From: Bin87 sp965197635
GTDB lineage: Bacteria; Chloroflexota; Dehalococcoidia; Lucifugimonadales; UBA3495
Length of the DNA stretch: 64,000 nucleotides
NCBI GenBank assembly: GCA_965197635.1
Contig: CBDANN010000005.1
Coordinates: forward strand, 62,001-126,000
Reading direction: 5' to 3'
Shown piece by piece: positions 15,645 to 24,223 of this stretch. How positions within the stretch are numbered: position 1 is the stretch's first letter; every line of letters starts with the position of its first letter. The position numbers were made by a program, and so were the translations under genes. The notes beneath the pieces were generated by a model. The model was not told the DNA's origin. It saw nothing but the letters and a program-made list of their open reading frames with translations, and did no database searches.

Positions 15645-16706
15645 ATGGCAGTTTGGACGATAAAGGCCGGCAGTAGAGGCGAACATGAGGATACCTTCCT
15701 GAGCGAGGGTGTCGTGGCCCTTGGCTATGACCTTCGGCAAAGCATCGTCGACTTCGCGGACCGGGATGCTTTGCGTAGCCATGTTGCAAACCGCACGGGA
15801 GCCGACCAGCTGTGGCGCTTCTACACTGAAGTCAATCCCGGCGACGTGGTGGCGCTGCCCCGCAAACGAACCGGGGAAGTGGCGGTTGGGCGGATTAACG
15901 GCCCCTATGCCTATCAGCCGGAGTTGGCAGGAAGTGGCGCGCCGCACACCCGCAGCGTTGAATGGCAGGTTACGAACATCCCACGCTCGAATTTTGACCG
16001 GGATTTGCTGAATTCGCTGGGTTCGCAGCTGACCCTTTCGCAACCCGGCGCTCCCAACGCGGAGGCCCGGATCAGGCAAATCGCCAATATTTACCTGGAA
16101 CTGGAAACCGCCCCGACTGGTGAGCCGGAGACGACGCAAGACGACGCAATGGCAACTGCCCGGGACGACGGCGCCGTTAGTATGGAGCCAACTGCAGAAA
16201 ATGACCTTGACGACGACCTTGACCAGGTAATCAAGGACCGCATCGTCGCCCGTTTCCGCCGGCAATACGCCGGCGCCCAGTTGGAATATCTCGTATCCGG
16301 CATCCTGAAAGCATCCGGCTACCATGTGTTGCAAACCCGCAAGGGTCCAGACGGCGGTATCGACGTCCTGGCCGGCAAAGGTGATATGGGCTTTAGCGAA
16401 CCTCGTCTGTGCGTACAGGTGAAGGGCCGTACTACTCCCGTGGACTTGCGGGAGTACAGCAGTCTGCCGGGCAATATAAACTCCTTTGGCGCCGACCACG
16501 GCCTGCTGGTCAGCCTGGGCGGATTCACCAAGCCGGTTCGCGACCGCAACGAGCAGCAGTCGTTCTTTATGATACGGCTGTGGGGGCCGGATGAACTGGC
16601 CCAAAGGCTGTTGGAGAACTACGATTCCCTGCCGGGAGATATTCGCGCCGATTTTCGCGCCGACATTCCACTGGAAACCGCGCGGGTGCTGCGGCAAACG
16701 GATTAG
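15645..16706 (+). CDS. Mrr-like restriction endonuclease with N-terminal recognition domain
   Basis: 353 residues. The C-terminal domain (about 200-345) begins AGAQLEYLVSGILKASGYHV and carries the nuclease core GPDGGIDVLAGKGDMGF plus LCVQVKGR, i.e. the D...QxK variant of PD-(D/E)XK seen in Mrr_cat proteins. The N-terminal ~150 residues (VWTIKAGSRGEHEDTFLSEG, VVALPRKRTGEVAVGRI) look like the PUA/EVE-like reader domain of modification-dependent nucleases. A central acidic linker joins them. There is no methyltransferase nearby, consistent with a type IV enzyme cutting modified DNA. TATACT at 15608-15613 may be its -10 box. Confidence 0.85.
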   Translation: MAVWTIKAGSRGEHEDTFLSEGVVALGYDLRQSIVDFADRDALRSHVANRTGADQLWRFYTEVNPGDVVALPRKRTGEVAVGRINGPYAYQPELAGSGAPHTRSVEWQVTNIPRSNFDRDLLNSLGSQLTLSQPGAPNAEARIRQIANIYLELETAPTGEPETTQDDAMATARDDGAVSMEPTAENDLDDDLDQVIKDRIVARFRRQYAGAQLEYLVSGILKASGYHVLQTRKGPDGGIDVLAGKGDMGFSEPRLCVQVKGRTTPVDLREYSSLPGNINSFGADHGLLVSLGGFTKPVRDRNEQQSFFMIRLWGPDELAQRLLENYDSLPGDIRADFRADIPLETARVLRQTD

Positions 16707-16710
16707 ATGC

Positions 16711-18084
16711 CTAGCCGCTGAGCCACCTCAGCAGCCGTCCCCCAATCCCCCGCGTCAGCCCGTTCAGATACCCCTCCCAGGCCAGTTGCTGACTGCCGGT
16801 GACCAGCGAAGGGTAGGGATGGAGCGTCGTTGCAACGTCCTTGAGCTTCATCCCGCGCTCGGCGGCCATCGCCCATTCCTGTATCACCTCCGAGGCGCGT
16901 GGGCCGACAACCGTAGCGCCCAGGATGGCTCCGTTGGTACGGTGGACGACTTTGATGAATCCGTCGGTCGTCCCGTCGGTGACGGCCCGGTCTATGTGGG
17001 ACATCGGCAGGGTGGAAACCCGTACGGTGTCGCTAAACCGCAGACGCGCCTGCTCCTCGGTGGATCCGACGTGGGCCACCTCCGGGTCGGTGAAAGTTGC
17101 CCACGGCACGAGATCTCGTCGCCCCCTGGCACGTCCGGGCAGCAAGGCGTTGCGGACCGCCATCGCGCCCTGAAAGCCGGCGTAGTGGGTGAACTGGTAA
17201 CCGCCGACGCAATCGCCGGCGGCGTAAATGTTCTTGGTGGTAGTACGGAGGCAATCATCCACGGTGATGCCGGCAGGCGTATAGGCCACGCCGGCCGCTT
17301 CCAACCCCAACCCGTCGAGTTGAGGCCGACGCCCGACGGCTACCAGAACGGCATCGCCCCATTCGGCGATAGCAGCCGCTGATTCGATCCTGGTGGACAG
17401 CCGAACATCCACTCCATCAGCCTGTAGAGCCTTGACGACCGCCTGGCTTGCTTCCGGTTCGTCGTTGGGCAATAGCCGGTCCAGAGCCTCCACCAGCGTA
17501 ACCGGCGACCCCAGCCGTTGCGACGCCTGGGTCATTTCACAGCCTATCGGCCCGCCGCCGATGACGACGAGACGCGGCGGCAGCGTTTCCAGTTGCCAGA
17601 AGGATTCATAGGTCAGGTACGGAGTATCGGCCAAGCCGGGGATCGGCGGAATGAAGGGCGATGCTCCCGTGCAGATCAAGAAGTATTTGGCCGAGATTTC
17701 ACGCCGGCCGGCCTTGACGGTGTTTGAGTCGCTGAACTCCGCGCGAGCCTCGATCACGTCAATGCCCTCGGCACGCAGCTTATCCGGCGATTCCTCGGCG
17801 TAAATCCGCTCGATGACCGCGCGAATGCGGGACATCACCGCCGCGAAATCCACGGCGGGTTCACCGGCAATGATCCCGTAGTCGCCGGCCGTCCGCACGC
17901 CATGGGCCACCTTGGCTGCCTGCAACAGCGCCTTGCTGGGTACGCAGCCGGTCCAGGTGCAGTCGCCGCCGACCCGGTTGGCCTCAATGAGCGCAACTCG
18001 CTTGCCCAGCCGAGCCGCGAAACGCGCCGCCGTGAGGCCGGCGGAGCCGGCGCCGATGATCGCCAAATCGTAGCGGGCCGGCAT
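16711..18084 (-). CDS. FAD-dependent pyridine nucleotide-disulfide oxidoreductase
   Basis: 457 residues. FAD site YDLAIIGAGSAGLTAARFAA, redox disulfide GGDCTWTGCVPSKALL (Cys-x4-Cys), NAD site RLVVIGGGPIGCEMTQASQR, second FAD site NIYAAGDCVGGYQFTHYAG, and a C-terminal dimerisation domain with LHPYPSLVTGSQQLAW, where the usual HxHPT-type catalytic His is present. It belongs to the dihydrolipoamide dehydrogenase/mercuric reductase class but has no lipoyl-enzyme neighbours and lacks the vicinal C-terminal cysteines of MerA. Substrate unknown. It is 15 bases after the TRAP permease gene and probably cotranscribed. Confidence 0.9.
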   Translation of the reverse strand: MPARYDLAIIGAGSAGLTAARFAARLGKRVALIEANRVGGDCTWTGCVPSKALLQAAKVAHGVRTAGDYGIIAGEPAVDFAAVMSRIRAVIERIYAEESPDKLRAEGIDVIEARAEFSDSNTVKAGRREISAKYFLICTGASPFIPPIPGLADTPYLTYESFWQLETLPPRLVVIGGGPIGCEMTQASQRLGSPVTLVEALDRLLPNDEPEASQAVVKALQADGVDVRLSTRIESAAAIAEWGDAVLVAVGRRPQLDGLGLEAAGVAYTPAGITVDDCLRTTTKNIYAAGDCVGGYQFTHYAGFQGAMAVRNALLPGRARGRRDLVPWATFTDPEVAHVGSTEEQARLRFSDTVRVSTLPMSHIDRAVTDGTTDGFIKVVHRTNGAILGATVVGPRASEVIQEWAMAAERGMKLKDVATTLHPYPSLVTGSQQLAWEGYLNGLTRGIGGRLLRWLSG

Positions 18085-18099
18085 GGTTCGACGCCGAAT

Positions 18100-19602
18100 T
18101 TAGCGCGGCCCCTTGATCTGGTCGGGCAGCCAGAGGGCCAGTTCGGGGAAGGCAATAATCAAGCCGATGACCACGGCCATGCAGGCCATGAAAGGCAGCA
18201 CGCCGATGTACACGTCGTTGATGGTGCCCGTTTGGGCAATTTGGCCGGTTGCGGCGACCTCTTGTTGGGCCACGTCGTGACGCGCCCCCTGCAGCACGTA
18301 CAGGCTCAGGCCCTGCGGCGGGCTGATCTGGGCCGCCTCCAGCAGGATGATCATGATGATGCCGAACCACAGCAAGTCGACGTCCGCCGCCCGCAGTACG
18401 GGAGAGATGATGGGCAGGGTCGTCAGCATCATGGAGTAGGCTTCCATGAACGTGCCGAGCAAGAGGTAAAAAACCACGAGGAACAGCACCAACTGCACGG
18501 TGGTCAGCTGGAAACCGGCCACCCATTCCGCCATGGTGATGGAGATGCGAAGGTAAGCGAAAGCGAATTGCAGCGTGAACGCCGCCATCAGTATGAACAG
18601 GATCATGGCCGAGGATCGGGCCGCCGACCCGCAGGCTTCCATGCTCATTTGCACGATGAAACGGCAGTAGTTGCGGAAGCTCTCGCCATCGAAACGGTAC
18701 TGAGCGCGCCCGTCTTCCAAAGTGGCGCGGACTTCCGGCGACAGCCGGTCCGCGATGCCGGAATTGAGCAGGAAACCGGCGATGTCGCCGGCAAACAGGC
18801 GCACGAAGTTGTAGATGATGGCCAATGCGAGCGCGCCGCTGACGCCGAATCCCGCCGCCTCCGATGGTGTCGCCCAACCGAAATAGATGCTGCCCAGCAC
18901 GATGAATATCAGCGCCAGCACCGGGATCATCAGCACCGTGAACAGCAGCCGCTCCGTCCAGCCCTCCCAGGTCCAGAACCGCGTTTGTGACTGGCGAGGC
19001 GCGATGGCCGGCCAGATGACGGAGGCCAGGCCGATCATCATCATGAACACCAGCGCCAGCAGGATGCCGGGGATAAAACCGGCCAGAAACAGCCGCCCGA
19101 TGGATTCGCCAACGGTGAGTCCGTACAGCACCAGCAGGATGCTCGGCGGGATCAGGATGCCCAGGGTTCCGCCGGCGGCCAGGGAACCCACGACGAGCCG
19201 CTCCTGGTAACCCTGGGCGCGGAAGGACGGCAGGGCCACCCGGCTGACCGTGGCCGCGGTGGCGATGCTGGAGCCGGCGCAGGCGGCGAACACCGCGCAC
19301 GATGCGATATTGGTGTGCATGAGTCCGCCGGGAATGAAATCCACCCACCGGGACAGGGCGCGATACATCAGATCGGCAAAGCCGCCGCGCAGCACGATTT
19401 CCCCCATCAGGATGAACAACGGGATGGCCACCAGGTTGACGTTGGTGTTGGTCTCCCAGGCCCGGTTGCCCATGATATTCCAGACCGGGTTGTCGGAGAA
19501 CAGGTTGAGCAACATCAACGCCAGCGAACCCAGGGCGCCGGCCACGTACATGCCCGCGAAAAACATGACGGCCATCAGGATGAATGCGATTGCGATCAGC
19601 AT
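18100..19602 (-). CDS. TRAP transporter large permease (DctM-like)
   Basis: 500 residues with about 12 transmembrane helices. The DctM signatures PLFILMGEIVLRGGFADL, CAGSSIATAATVSRVALP, GGTLGILIPPSILLVLYG and GWATPSEAAGFGVSGALAL are clear. It is about 70 residues longer than standard DctM, with a soluble insert near 290-340 (RLSPEVRATLEDGRAQYRFD). No small permease or binding protein gene is adjacent; the divergent neighbour is SMP-30. It carries organic acids with Na+ in characterised relatives; here the other subunits must be elsewhere. Confidence 0.9.
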   Translation of the reverse strand: MLIAIAFILMAVMFFAGMYVAGALGSLALMLLNLFSDNPVWNIMGNRAWETNTNVNLVAIPLFILMGEIVLRGGFADLMYRALSRWVDFIPGGLMHTNIASCAVFAACAGSSIATAATVSRVALPSFRAQGYQERLVVGSLAAGGTLGILIPPSILLVLYGLTVGESIGRLFLAGFIPGILLALVFMMMIGLASVIWPAIAPRQSQTRFWTWEGWTERLLFTVLMIPVLALIFIVLGSIYFGWATPSEAAGFGVSGALALAIIYNFVRLFAGDIAGFLLNSGIADRLSPEVRATLEDGRAQYRFDGESFRNYCRFIVQMSMEACGSAARSSAMILFILMAAFTLQFAFAYLRISITMAEWVAGFQLTTVQLVLFLVVFYLLLGTFMEAYSMMLTTLPIISPVLRAADVDLLWFGIIMIILLEAAQISPPQGLSLYVLQGARHDVAQQEVAATGQIAQTGTINDVYIGVLPFMACMAVVIGLIIAFPELALWLPDQIKGPR

Positions 19603-19827
19603 TATTCGATTGGCCGGTCAGTTGGTCGCCAAGGGGAATAAGCACGCGAAAACCCCGTCGTGCGAGCCCTTTACTGATCTGGCACGGAGCCTCCGGCACG
19701 GGACGCCGCGGCGACGGGGTAATAGCGAAGGAATGATAGCCGACCGACCGGGCACTGTCCAGCCGAATCCACCAAGCGTCGCGGGTTGTTATAATCGGCT
19801 CCGACCGATGAATACGCAGGAGGTTTG
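19603..19827. other. Divergent intergenic region
   Basis: 225 bases between the reverse-strand TRAP permease and forward-strand SMP-30 genes; it must hold promoters for both. GTTATAATCGG (about 19786-19796) contains a TATAAT on the plus strand, 30-40 bases before the SMP-30 start, a likely -10. Confidence 0.4.
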
Positions 19828-20733
19828 ATGATGGCTGATGATTTGTCCGGGCTGCTGGCCGAAACCGAATTGACCTTGTTGGATGGAACTCTGGACCGCA
19901 CCGAAGGCCCCCTGTGGCACCCGGGAGGGTATTTGACCTTCGTGGACCTGGGACGCGAGCATTTGTTGAAGTGGGACCCACCAACCCGCGCGACAACGGT
20001 GATCCGCGAGAACACCGGCGAGGGCAACGGCTGCACCCTGGATCGGCAGGGCCACCTGCTGATGTGCGAGGGAGCCGACCATCGCTGCGTGACCCGCATG
20101 GGCGCTGATGGCAACGTCGTGACCATCGCCGACCGGTGGGACGGTAAGCGATTCAACAAGCCCAACGACGTTATCTGCCGCAGCGATGGTACGGTTTTCT
20201 TCACCGACCCGCACCTGCGGTTTCCCGAAGAGCGGCGAGAAATTCCTTTCGCCGGCGTCTATCGCATTGACACCGCCGGCGACGTGCATCTGGCCACCGA
20301 CGAGTGTGAGTACGCCAACGGCCTGGCGCTGTCCCCCGATGAGACGGTTCTCTACGTCGCCATCAGTCGGGCCGAGGCGGCGGATTTCGACCGGGAGGAG
20401 CGCGGCGAGTTCTGCCCCAACCGGCGCATCCGCGCTTTTGACGTGGCCGCCGATGGAACCCTCAGCGGCAACCGCATCCTGCTAGAGATGGGATCGGACG
20501 CGCCCGGCGTGCCCGACGGCATGAAGGTGGACACGGCCGGCCGGGTCTGGTGCACCGGCTCCGGCGGCGTGTGGATTGTGTCGCCGGAAGGCGAACGCCT
20601 TGGGGTACTTGAAACTCCGGAGGTGACGCGAAACATCTGCTTCGGCGGCGACGATTACCGAACGCTGTTCCTCACGTCTGGAGCGTCCCTTTACAGCATA
20701 GGGGTTACGACGCCGGGGATTGGGGCTTTCTGA
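19828..20733 (+). CDS. SMP-30/gluconolactonase-family protein
   Basis: About 301 residues. AGGAGG at 19818-19823 suits ATG 19831 best, with 19828 also possible. Six-bladed propeller of the SMP-30/lactonase family: LDRTEGPLWHPGGYLTFVD contains the metal Glu, KPNDVICRSDGTVFFTDPHL the Asn-Asp site, YANGLALSPDETVLYVA the second Asn, and GVPDGMKVDTAGRVWCTGSG the catalytic Asp. All four metal ligands are visible. Likely hydrolyses a sugar lactone or related ester. Adjacent to a TRAP permease on the opposite strand. Confidence 0.92.
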   Translation: MMADDLSGLLAETELTLLDGTLDRTEGPLWHPGGYLTFVDLGREHLLKWDPPTRATTVIRENTGEGNGCTLDRQGHLLMCEGADHRCVTRMGADGNVVTIADRWDGKRFNKPNDVICRSDGTVFFTDPHLRFPEERREIPFAGVYRIDTAGDVHLATDECEYANGLALSPDETVLYVAISRAEAADFDREERGEFCPNRRIRAFDVAADGTLSGNRILLEMGSDAPGVPDGMKVDTAGRVWCTGSGGVWIVSPEGERLGVLETPEVTRNICFGGDDYRTLFLTSGASLYSIGVTTPGIGAF

Positions 20734-20796
20734 TTGAGGGGCGGTACTCCGAAAAACTGGTAGGGGCGAATAATTATTGCCCCTACCAGTAGCAGA

Positions 20797-21084
20797 CTAT
20801 TCCGGGGGCAGCAGGTCATCCAATCTGATGCCTTGTTTCATAAGGCAGCTCTTGATGGTGGCGCGTTCAACAGCGCGGCCGGTGGCTAAACCGGAGACGC
20901 GGCCGGCTTTCCAGGCGGCGATTTCAAACTCGGTGCGCTTTTTGGCGGCACGGCGTTCGTTGAAGTAGAGCCAGAGTTCACACATAGCCTCAATGCCCCG
21001 GCGTCCCAACGGCGCGGTTAAATCGCTGCTCTCCGGAAAAGGGCGCGGGCGGTAGGGTTGCCCAGATCCAGGGCGTGCCAGCAT
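20797..21084 (-). CDS. Small charged hypothetical protein
   Basis: 95 residues from ATG 21084; an internal ATG at 20985 with GAGG before it is also possible. The core LWLYFNERRAAKKRTEFEIA and CLMKQGIRLDDLLPPE is helical and charged. The reading frame remains open upstream of the ATG with protein-like sequence (DAQWIAKVRAKLIEQGHDSD), so the gene may be 5'-truncated or start further upstream. No family recognised. Confidence 0.4.
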   Translation of the reverse strand: MLARPGSGQPYRPRPFPESSDLTAPLGRRGIEAMCELWLYFNERRAAKKRTEFEIAAWKAGRVSGLATGRAVERATIKSCLMKQGIRLDDLLPPE

Positions 21085-21261
21085 TTCGTCGGAGTCATGA
21101 CCTTGCTCAATCAGCTTGGCGCGAACCTTCGCTATCCACTGGGCATCTGACTCTGATGATGCGGGCCGCGAAGTCAGGCATTGCCCGGTTGTGGCTGTTT
21201 GGCCTGCTCATTGAACCGGTACCTGTGATTGATTGCGATGGCAACGGGGTACGCTATATTC

Positions 21262-21696
21262 TTACGCTACATTGCCTGAATCGGGATGTCGCCCGTTGGA
21301 ACTTAGTAGCTCGTTCAGGTCGTAACCCCGCTGTTGGAGTTGGTCTCGGATCTCGGCGTGGCCCTCCTCTCGGCCCTCCTGACGGCCCTGGCTCAGGGCT
21401 TCGGCTATTTCACGGGCACGCCGCGCGCGATTTTCCTGATACTTGTCCCAGGCTTTGATAAACAGCACTATGATCCCTCCTCCTACCAGAATCAGCAGGA
21501 TGACGAGGATAATCGTTCCGCCGCCGATTTCGCCCAGCCGGTTCAGGTAGTTGGCGATGTCGTGAAAGGTACGCTGCGCCGTCGAGTCTTTGGGCAGCAC
21601 ACTTTCGCCGAGCATTATAATCAGGCTGACTACGGCTGCCGCATACAGCGCAATCGTGGCAATCGTTGCCCACAGCTCCAAACGTCGCCAGTTCAT
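21262..21696 (-). CDS. Two-helix membrane protein with coiled-coil tail
   Basis: 144 residues: transmembrane helices near 9-28 (WATIATIALYAAAVVSLIIM) and 58-78 (TIILVILLILVGGGIIVLFI), then a charged Arg/Glu coil (ENRARRAREIAEALSQGRQE) and a tail RGYDLNELLSS. The tail RDQLQQRGYDLNELL resembles the MKQGIRLDDLLPPE tail of the protein at 20797, so the two may be diverged relatives. Start chosen at ATG 21696 because the helix begins directly after it. Unknown function. Confidence 0.5.
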   Translation of the reverse strand: MNWRRLELWATIATIALYAAAVVSLIIMLGESVLPKDSTAQRTFHDIANYLNRLGEIGGGTIILVILLILVGGGIIVLFIKAWDKYQENRARRAREIAEALSQGRQEGREEGHAEIRDQLQQRGYDLNELLSSNGRHPDSGNVA

Positions 21697-21852
21697 TAGC
21701 CTAAGCTTATTGTAGTATTTGGAGCAATGGGAATAACCCATCTGACAGTCGTCAAATCGGCGCAGTGTCGGTAAGGCGAGCCGATTTGTGGTAAAACTAA
21801 CCTGGACTAAAAACGGATTGCCGAACAAAGTTACAATGACGAGGAGGCTCTG

Positions 21853-22773
21853 ATGACTACCGCCACCAACGTCGTCGGAAACGGCGCGCACACTTACGAG
21901 TTCGACCGGAACTGGGCCCAGGCTCCCGATGGCATCCCCATGCCCGCCGCCGCCGTGTTCGGCGACGACGAGGATCGGGTGTATTGTTTCAACCGCAACG
22001 CGGAACACCCCATCATGATTTTTGACCGCGAGGGCAAGTTCATCAAGTCGTGGGGAGCCGGAATGTTTGAATTCCCCCACGCCATCATCATCGACCAGTG
22101 GGGCTATGTCTGGTTGGTTGACCGCAACATGGGTCAGATTTTCAAGCTGACCAAGGACGGCGAGGTGGTGATGACCATCGGCGAGCGCGGCTATCGCTCC
22201 GATACCGGCGCCAACAATAACGCCTTCGACTCAAATTCCTGGCATCAGGTGGAGCGGGGCGCGGAACCCTTCAATATGCCGGCTGGCATCGCGCTGAACG
22301 ACGCCGGGGAGATTTACATCGCCGACGGCTACGCCAACGCCCGCGTCCACAAATTCACGCCCAACGGTGAGCTCATATTCTCCTGGGGCGAGCCGGGCGC
22401 TGGCCCTGGCCAGTTCAACCTGCCGCACGGGGCCTGGATCGACCGGCAGGGGAACCTGCTCATTGCCGACCGGGAAAACGACCGGGTGCAGGTATTCCAG
22501 CAGGACGGCACCCACGTTGCCGACTGGCCCAGTAAGCTCATCGGCCCGGCGGTGATCTGCATCGATGACGACGACGTGGCCTACGTCGCCGAGCACAACG
22601 GCGGTATGCTGAGCATCCTGGACGCCAACGGCGCGAGGCTGGCGCAGTGGGGCGATTTGACCCACCGGAGCTGCCACGGCGTCTGGGTGGACAGCCAGAA
22701 AGACCTCTACGTTGTGGAGCCTTATGAAGGCAGCACCGGGCGTACCGTTGTGAAGTACACGCGCAAAGGCTAA
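21853..22773 (+). CDS. NHL-repeat beta-propeller protein
   Basis: 306 residues, RBS GACGAGGAGG before ATG. Six NHL-type repeats, for example FEFPHAIIIDQWGYVWLVDR, FNMPAGIALNDAGEIYIADG, FNLPHGAWIDRQGNLLIADR, with the DR/DG-N turn of each blade. No signal peptide. The arrangement resembles the peptidyl-alpha-hydroxyglycine alpha-amidating lyase type propeller common in SAR202-like genomes, but catalytic assignment is not possible. Stand-alone gene. Confidence 0.85.
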   Translation: MTTATNVVGNGAHTYEFDRNWAQAPDGIPMPAAAVFGDDEDRVYCFNRNAEHPIMIFDREGKFIKSWGAGMFEFPHAIIIDQWGYVWLVDRNMGQIFKLTKDGEVVMTIGERGYRSDTGANNNAFDSNSWHQVERGAEPFNMPAGIALNDAGEIYIADGYANARVHKFTPNGELIFSWGEPGAGPGQFNLPHGAWIDRQGNLLIADRENDRVQVFQQDGTHVADWPSKLIGPAVICIDDDDVAYVAEHNGGMLSILDANGARLAQWGDLTHRSCHGVWVDSQKDLYVVEPYEGSTGRTVVKYTRKG

Positions 22774-22852
22774 CGGCGCGGTTGCGGAGTTCGCAGGGGG
22801 TTTGCTAGAATGGAAACGCGCCGCCGGTGTGGATTGGCGGCGCGCCGACCTC

Positions 22853-22928
22853 GGGGCTGTAGCTCATTTGGGAGAGCGCTTCAATGGCATTGAAGAGGCA
22901 GCGGGTTCGATTCCCGCCAGCTCCACCA
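22853..22928 (+). tRNA. tRNA-Ala(GGC)
   Basis: 76 nt with encoded CCA. Acceptor GGGGCTG/CAGCTCC, D-arm with AGCTCATTTGGGAGAGC, anticodon loop ATGGCAT (anticodon GGC), T-arm GGGTTCGATTCCC. No integration scar was seen next to it, though phage and IS remnants follow within 600 bases. Confidence 0.95.
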
Positions 22929-23441
22929 CTCCGTCATCCTGGAGTTTGACGTGCCCAGCTACCGCACCGATGCAGCCCAGCAACGAGGCCAGACCCAGGA
23001 GGTGAACCGGCAAAACTCATCGACGACAATTCGGCAAATTTAGTTGACGCGGGACAATATGTAGTAGCCTAAATTGGCACTATACGGTAGTCGTGAAACC
23101 ATGGACGCATAGGGACCTTAGGCACCAACGGGACGGGTGATGCTGTTCGGCATCGTGTTTTGGGGAGCGCCGCATTGTTGTGCGGGACTTCCCATTTTAG
23201 CCCGTAACGGTTCGCCCGGTCACTTCGCGCACCCCACCTCACCCTACCCTCCTCGCTTTCACTGGCACTGACAAAATCCATTTAGGCAATACCTTTCCGG
23301 AACCAGCTTCGCTCTGCAAGTCGGGTTGCCCGTCCGCCTGTGCAGCGCCACAGGAGCTATACGTACGCGTTTCAGGGGCTTGGGTCAGTGTTGGCAGCGT
23401 TCGGGTAGGTCAGGGCAGCGTGATGACCGCTGCCGCTGGTC
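22929..23441. other. Degenerate region between tRNA-Ala and capsid remnant
   Basis: No gene I can support. Short open frames here lack ribosome sites and protein-like composition. It may contain further decayed prophage sequence; the left edge coincides with the tRNA-Ala 3' end. Confidence 0.3.
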
Positions 23442-23759
23442 GACAATACCGGTCAGGGCAACGACCACCCTGCCGCGCCAAGCGCGGATCTGTTCAACGA
23501 AGCACGGGCTCTACTGGGCAAGTACGGCGTCCGCCCGTCGGAACTGGCCTACATCGCCGACGTGGGGACGTACATCAAGTCGGCGGCCGTTGGCTAGTCC
23601 CACACGCTGGACAAGCTGGGGCCGCAGGCCACTCTGCTCAACAGACAGCTGGCGCAGGTAGGCGGCATCCCTGCCATCGTGTTGGAGCAGATGGCCAGGT
23701 CGGACACCTATGGCAAGGGTAACGCTCCGCGCATCGTCCCGTCTTCTGTCGGTGGGGTG
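23442..23759 (+). pseudogene. Phage HK97-type major capsid protein fragment
   Basis: In one frame the sequence reads SADLFNEARALLGKYGVRPS, ELAYIADVGTYIKSAAVG, a TAG stop at 23595, then SHTLDKLGPQATLLNRQLAQ and VGGIPAIVLEQMARSDTYG. This is the C-terminal part of an HK97-like capsid (the LDKLGP...GIP.IVSE block). The upstream frame has stops and there is no start, portal or protease gene. It is a decayed prophage relic beside tRNA-Ala and next to the IS110 element. Confidence 0.75.
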
Positions 23760-24040
23760 CGGCGCGGTACGACTGGACCGCGCCGTTAGCGTTACAAAAG
23801 TGTTGCATCTCTGCGTGGTGGCGACGTAGTTGGGGCTCGCTGCGTGACCGTCGGCCTACTCGGCTAGGGCGTGGTGCGTTCGACGCCGCTGGACATAGCT
23901 GCCGTAGCGCGGGCCAAATCAACCCCGGCACCTGCAGTGTCACCGGTTCAGTTCAATTGCCGAAAGCAATGTTATGCCCGCATCCGGGCTGGGCAGAGGC
24001 GACTAACTGATGAGTTTGCCCCAGGATGTATGCTCATGGT

Positions 24041-24220
24041 GAGGCGTGTCGTCCGGACCAAGACCGAGAGGACATTGGTGCGTATTGCCCGATCTATAGC
24101 ATGGTCTGGGAGCCTTACGACGGCATCATTGGTGACGCCCCGTTGGGGGCGATCCCGTTGGGGAGAGTGGCTACATTCCGCGGCTCTTTCCGGCGTCACG
24201 TCTACGCAGCCATCGTGGAG
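24041..24220 (+). ncRNA. Candidate IS110 bridge RNA (copy A)
   Basis: The ~180 bases between a TATGCT -10-like box (24029-24034) and the transposase ribosome site are strongly conserved with 25708-25890, although neither codes for protein. Conserved blocks include GAGGCGTGTCGT, CGGACCAAGACCGAG, TATTGCCCGATC and CATTGGTGACGCCCCGTTG. Differences are mostly single bases, except one 14-base block (24169-24182 region), as expected if a guide loop varies while the scaffold is kept. Length and position match bridge RNAs known upstream of IS110-group recombinases. Function inferred. Confidence 0.55.
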
Positions 24221-24223
24221 GGA

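Noticed and set aside
17984..19996. Very long open frame (670 codons) on the minus strand
   Set aside because: It is the Arg/His/Pro-rich shadow of the TRAP permease gene in another frame.
23420..23722. Forward frame overlapping the capsid fragment
   Set aside because: The neighbouring frame with one TAG matches the HK97-capsid pattern; this one does not.
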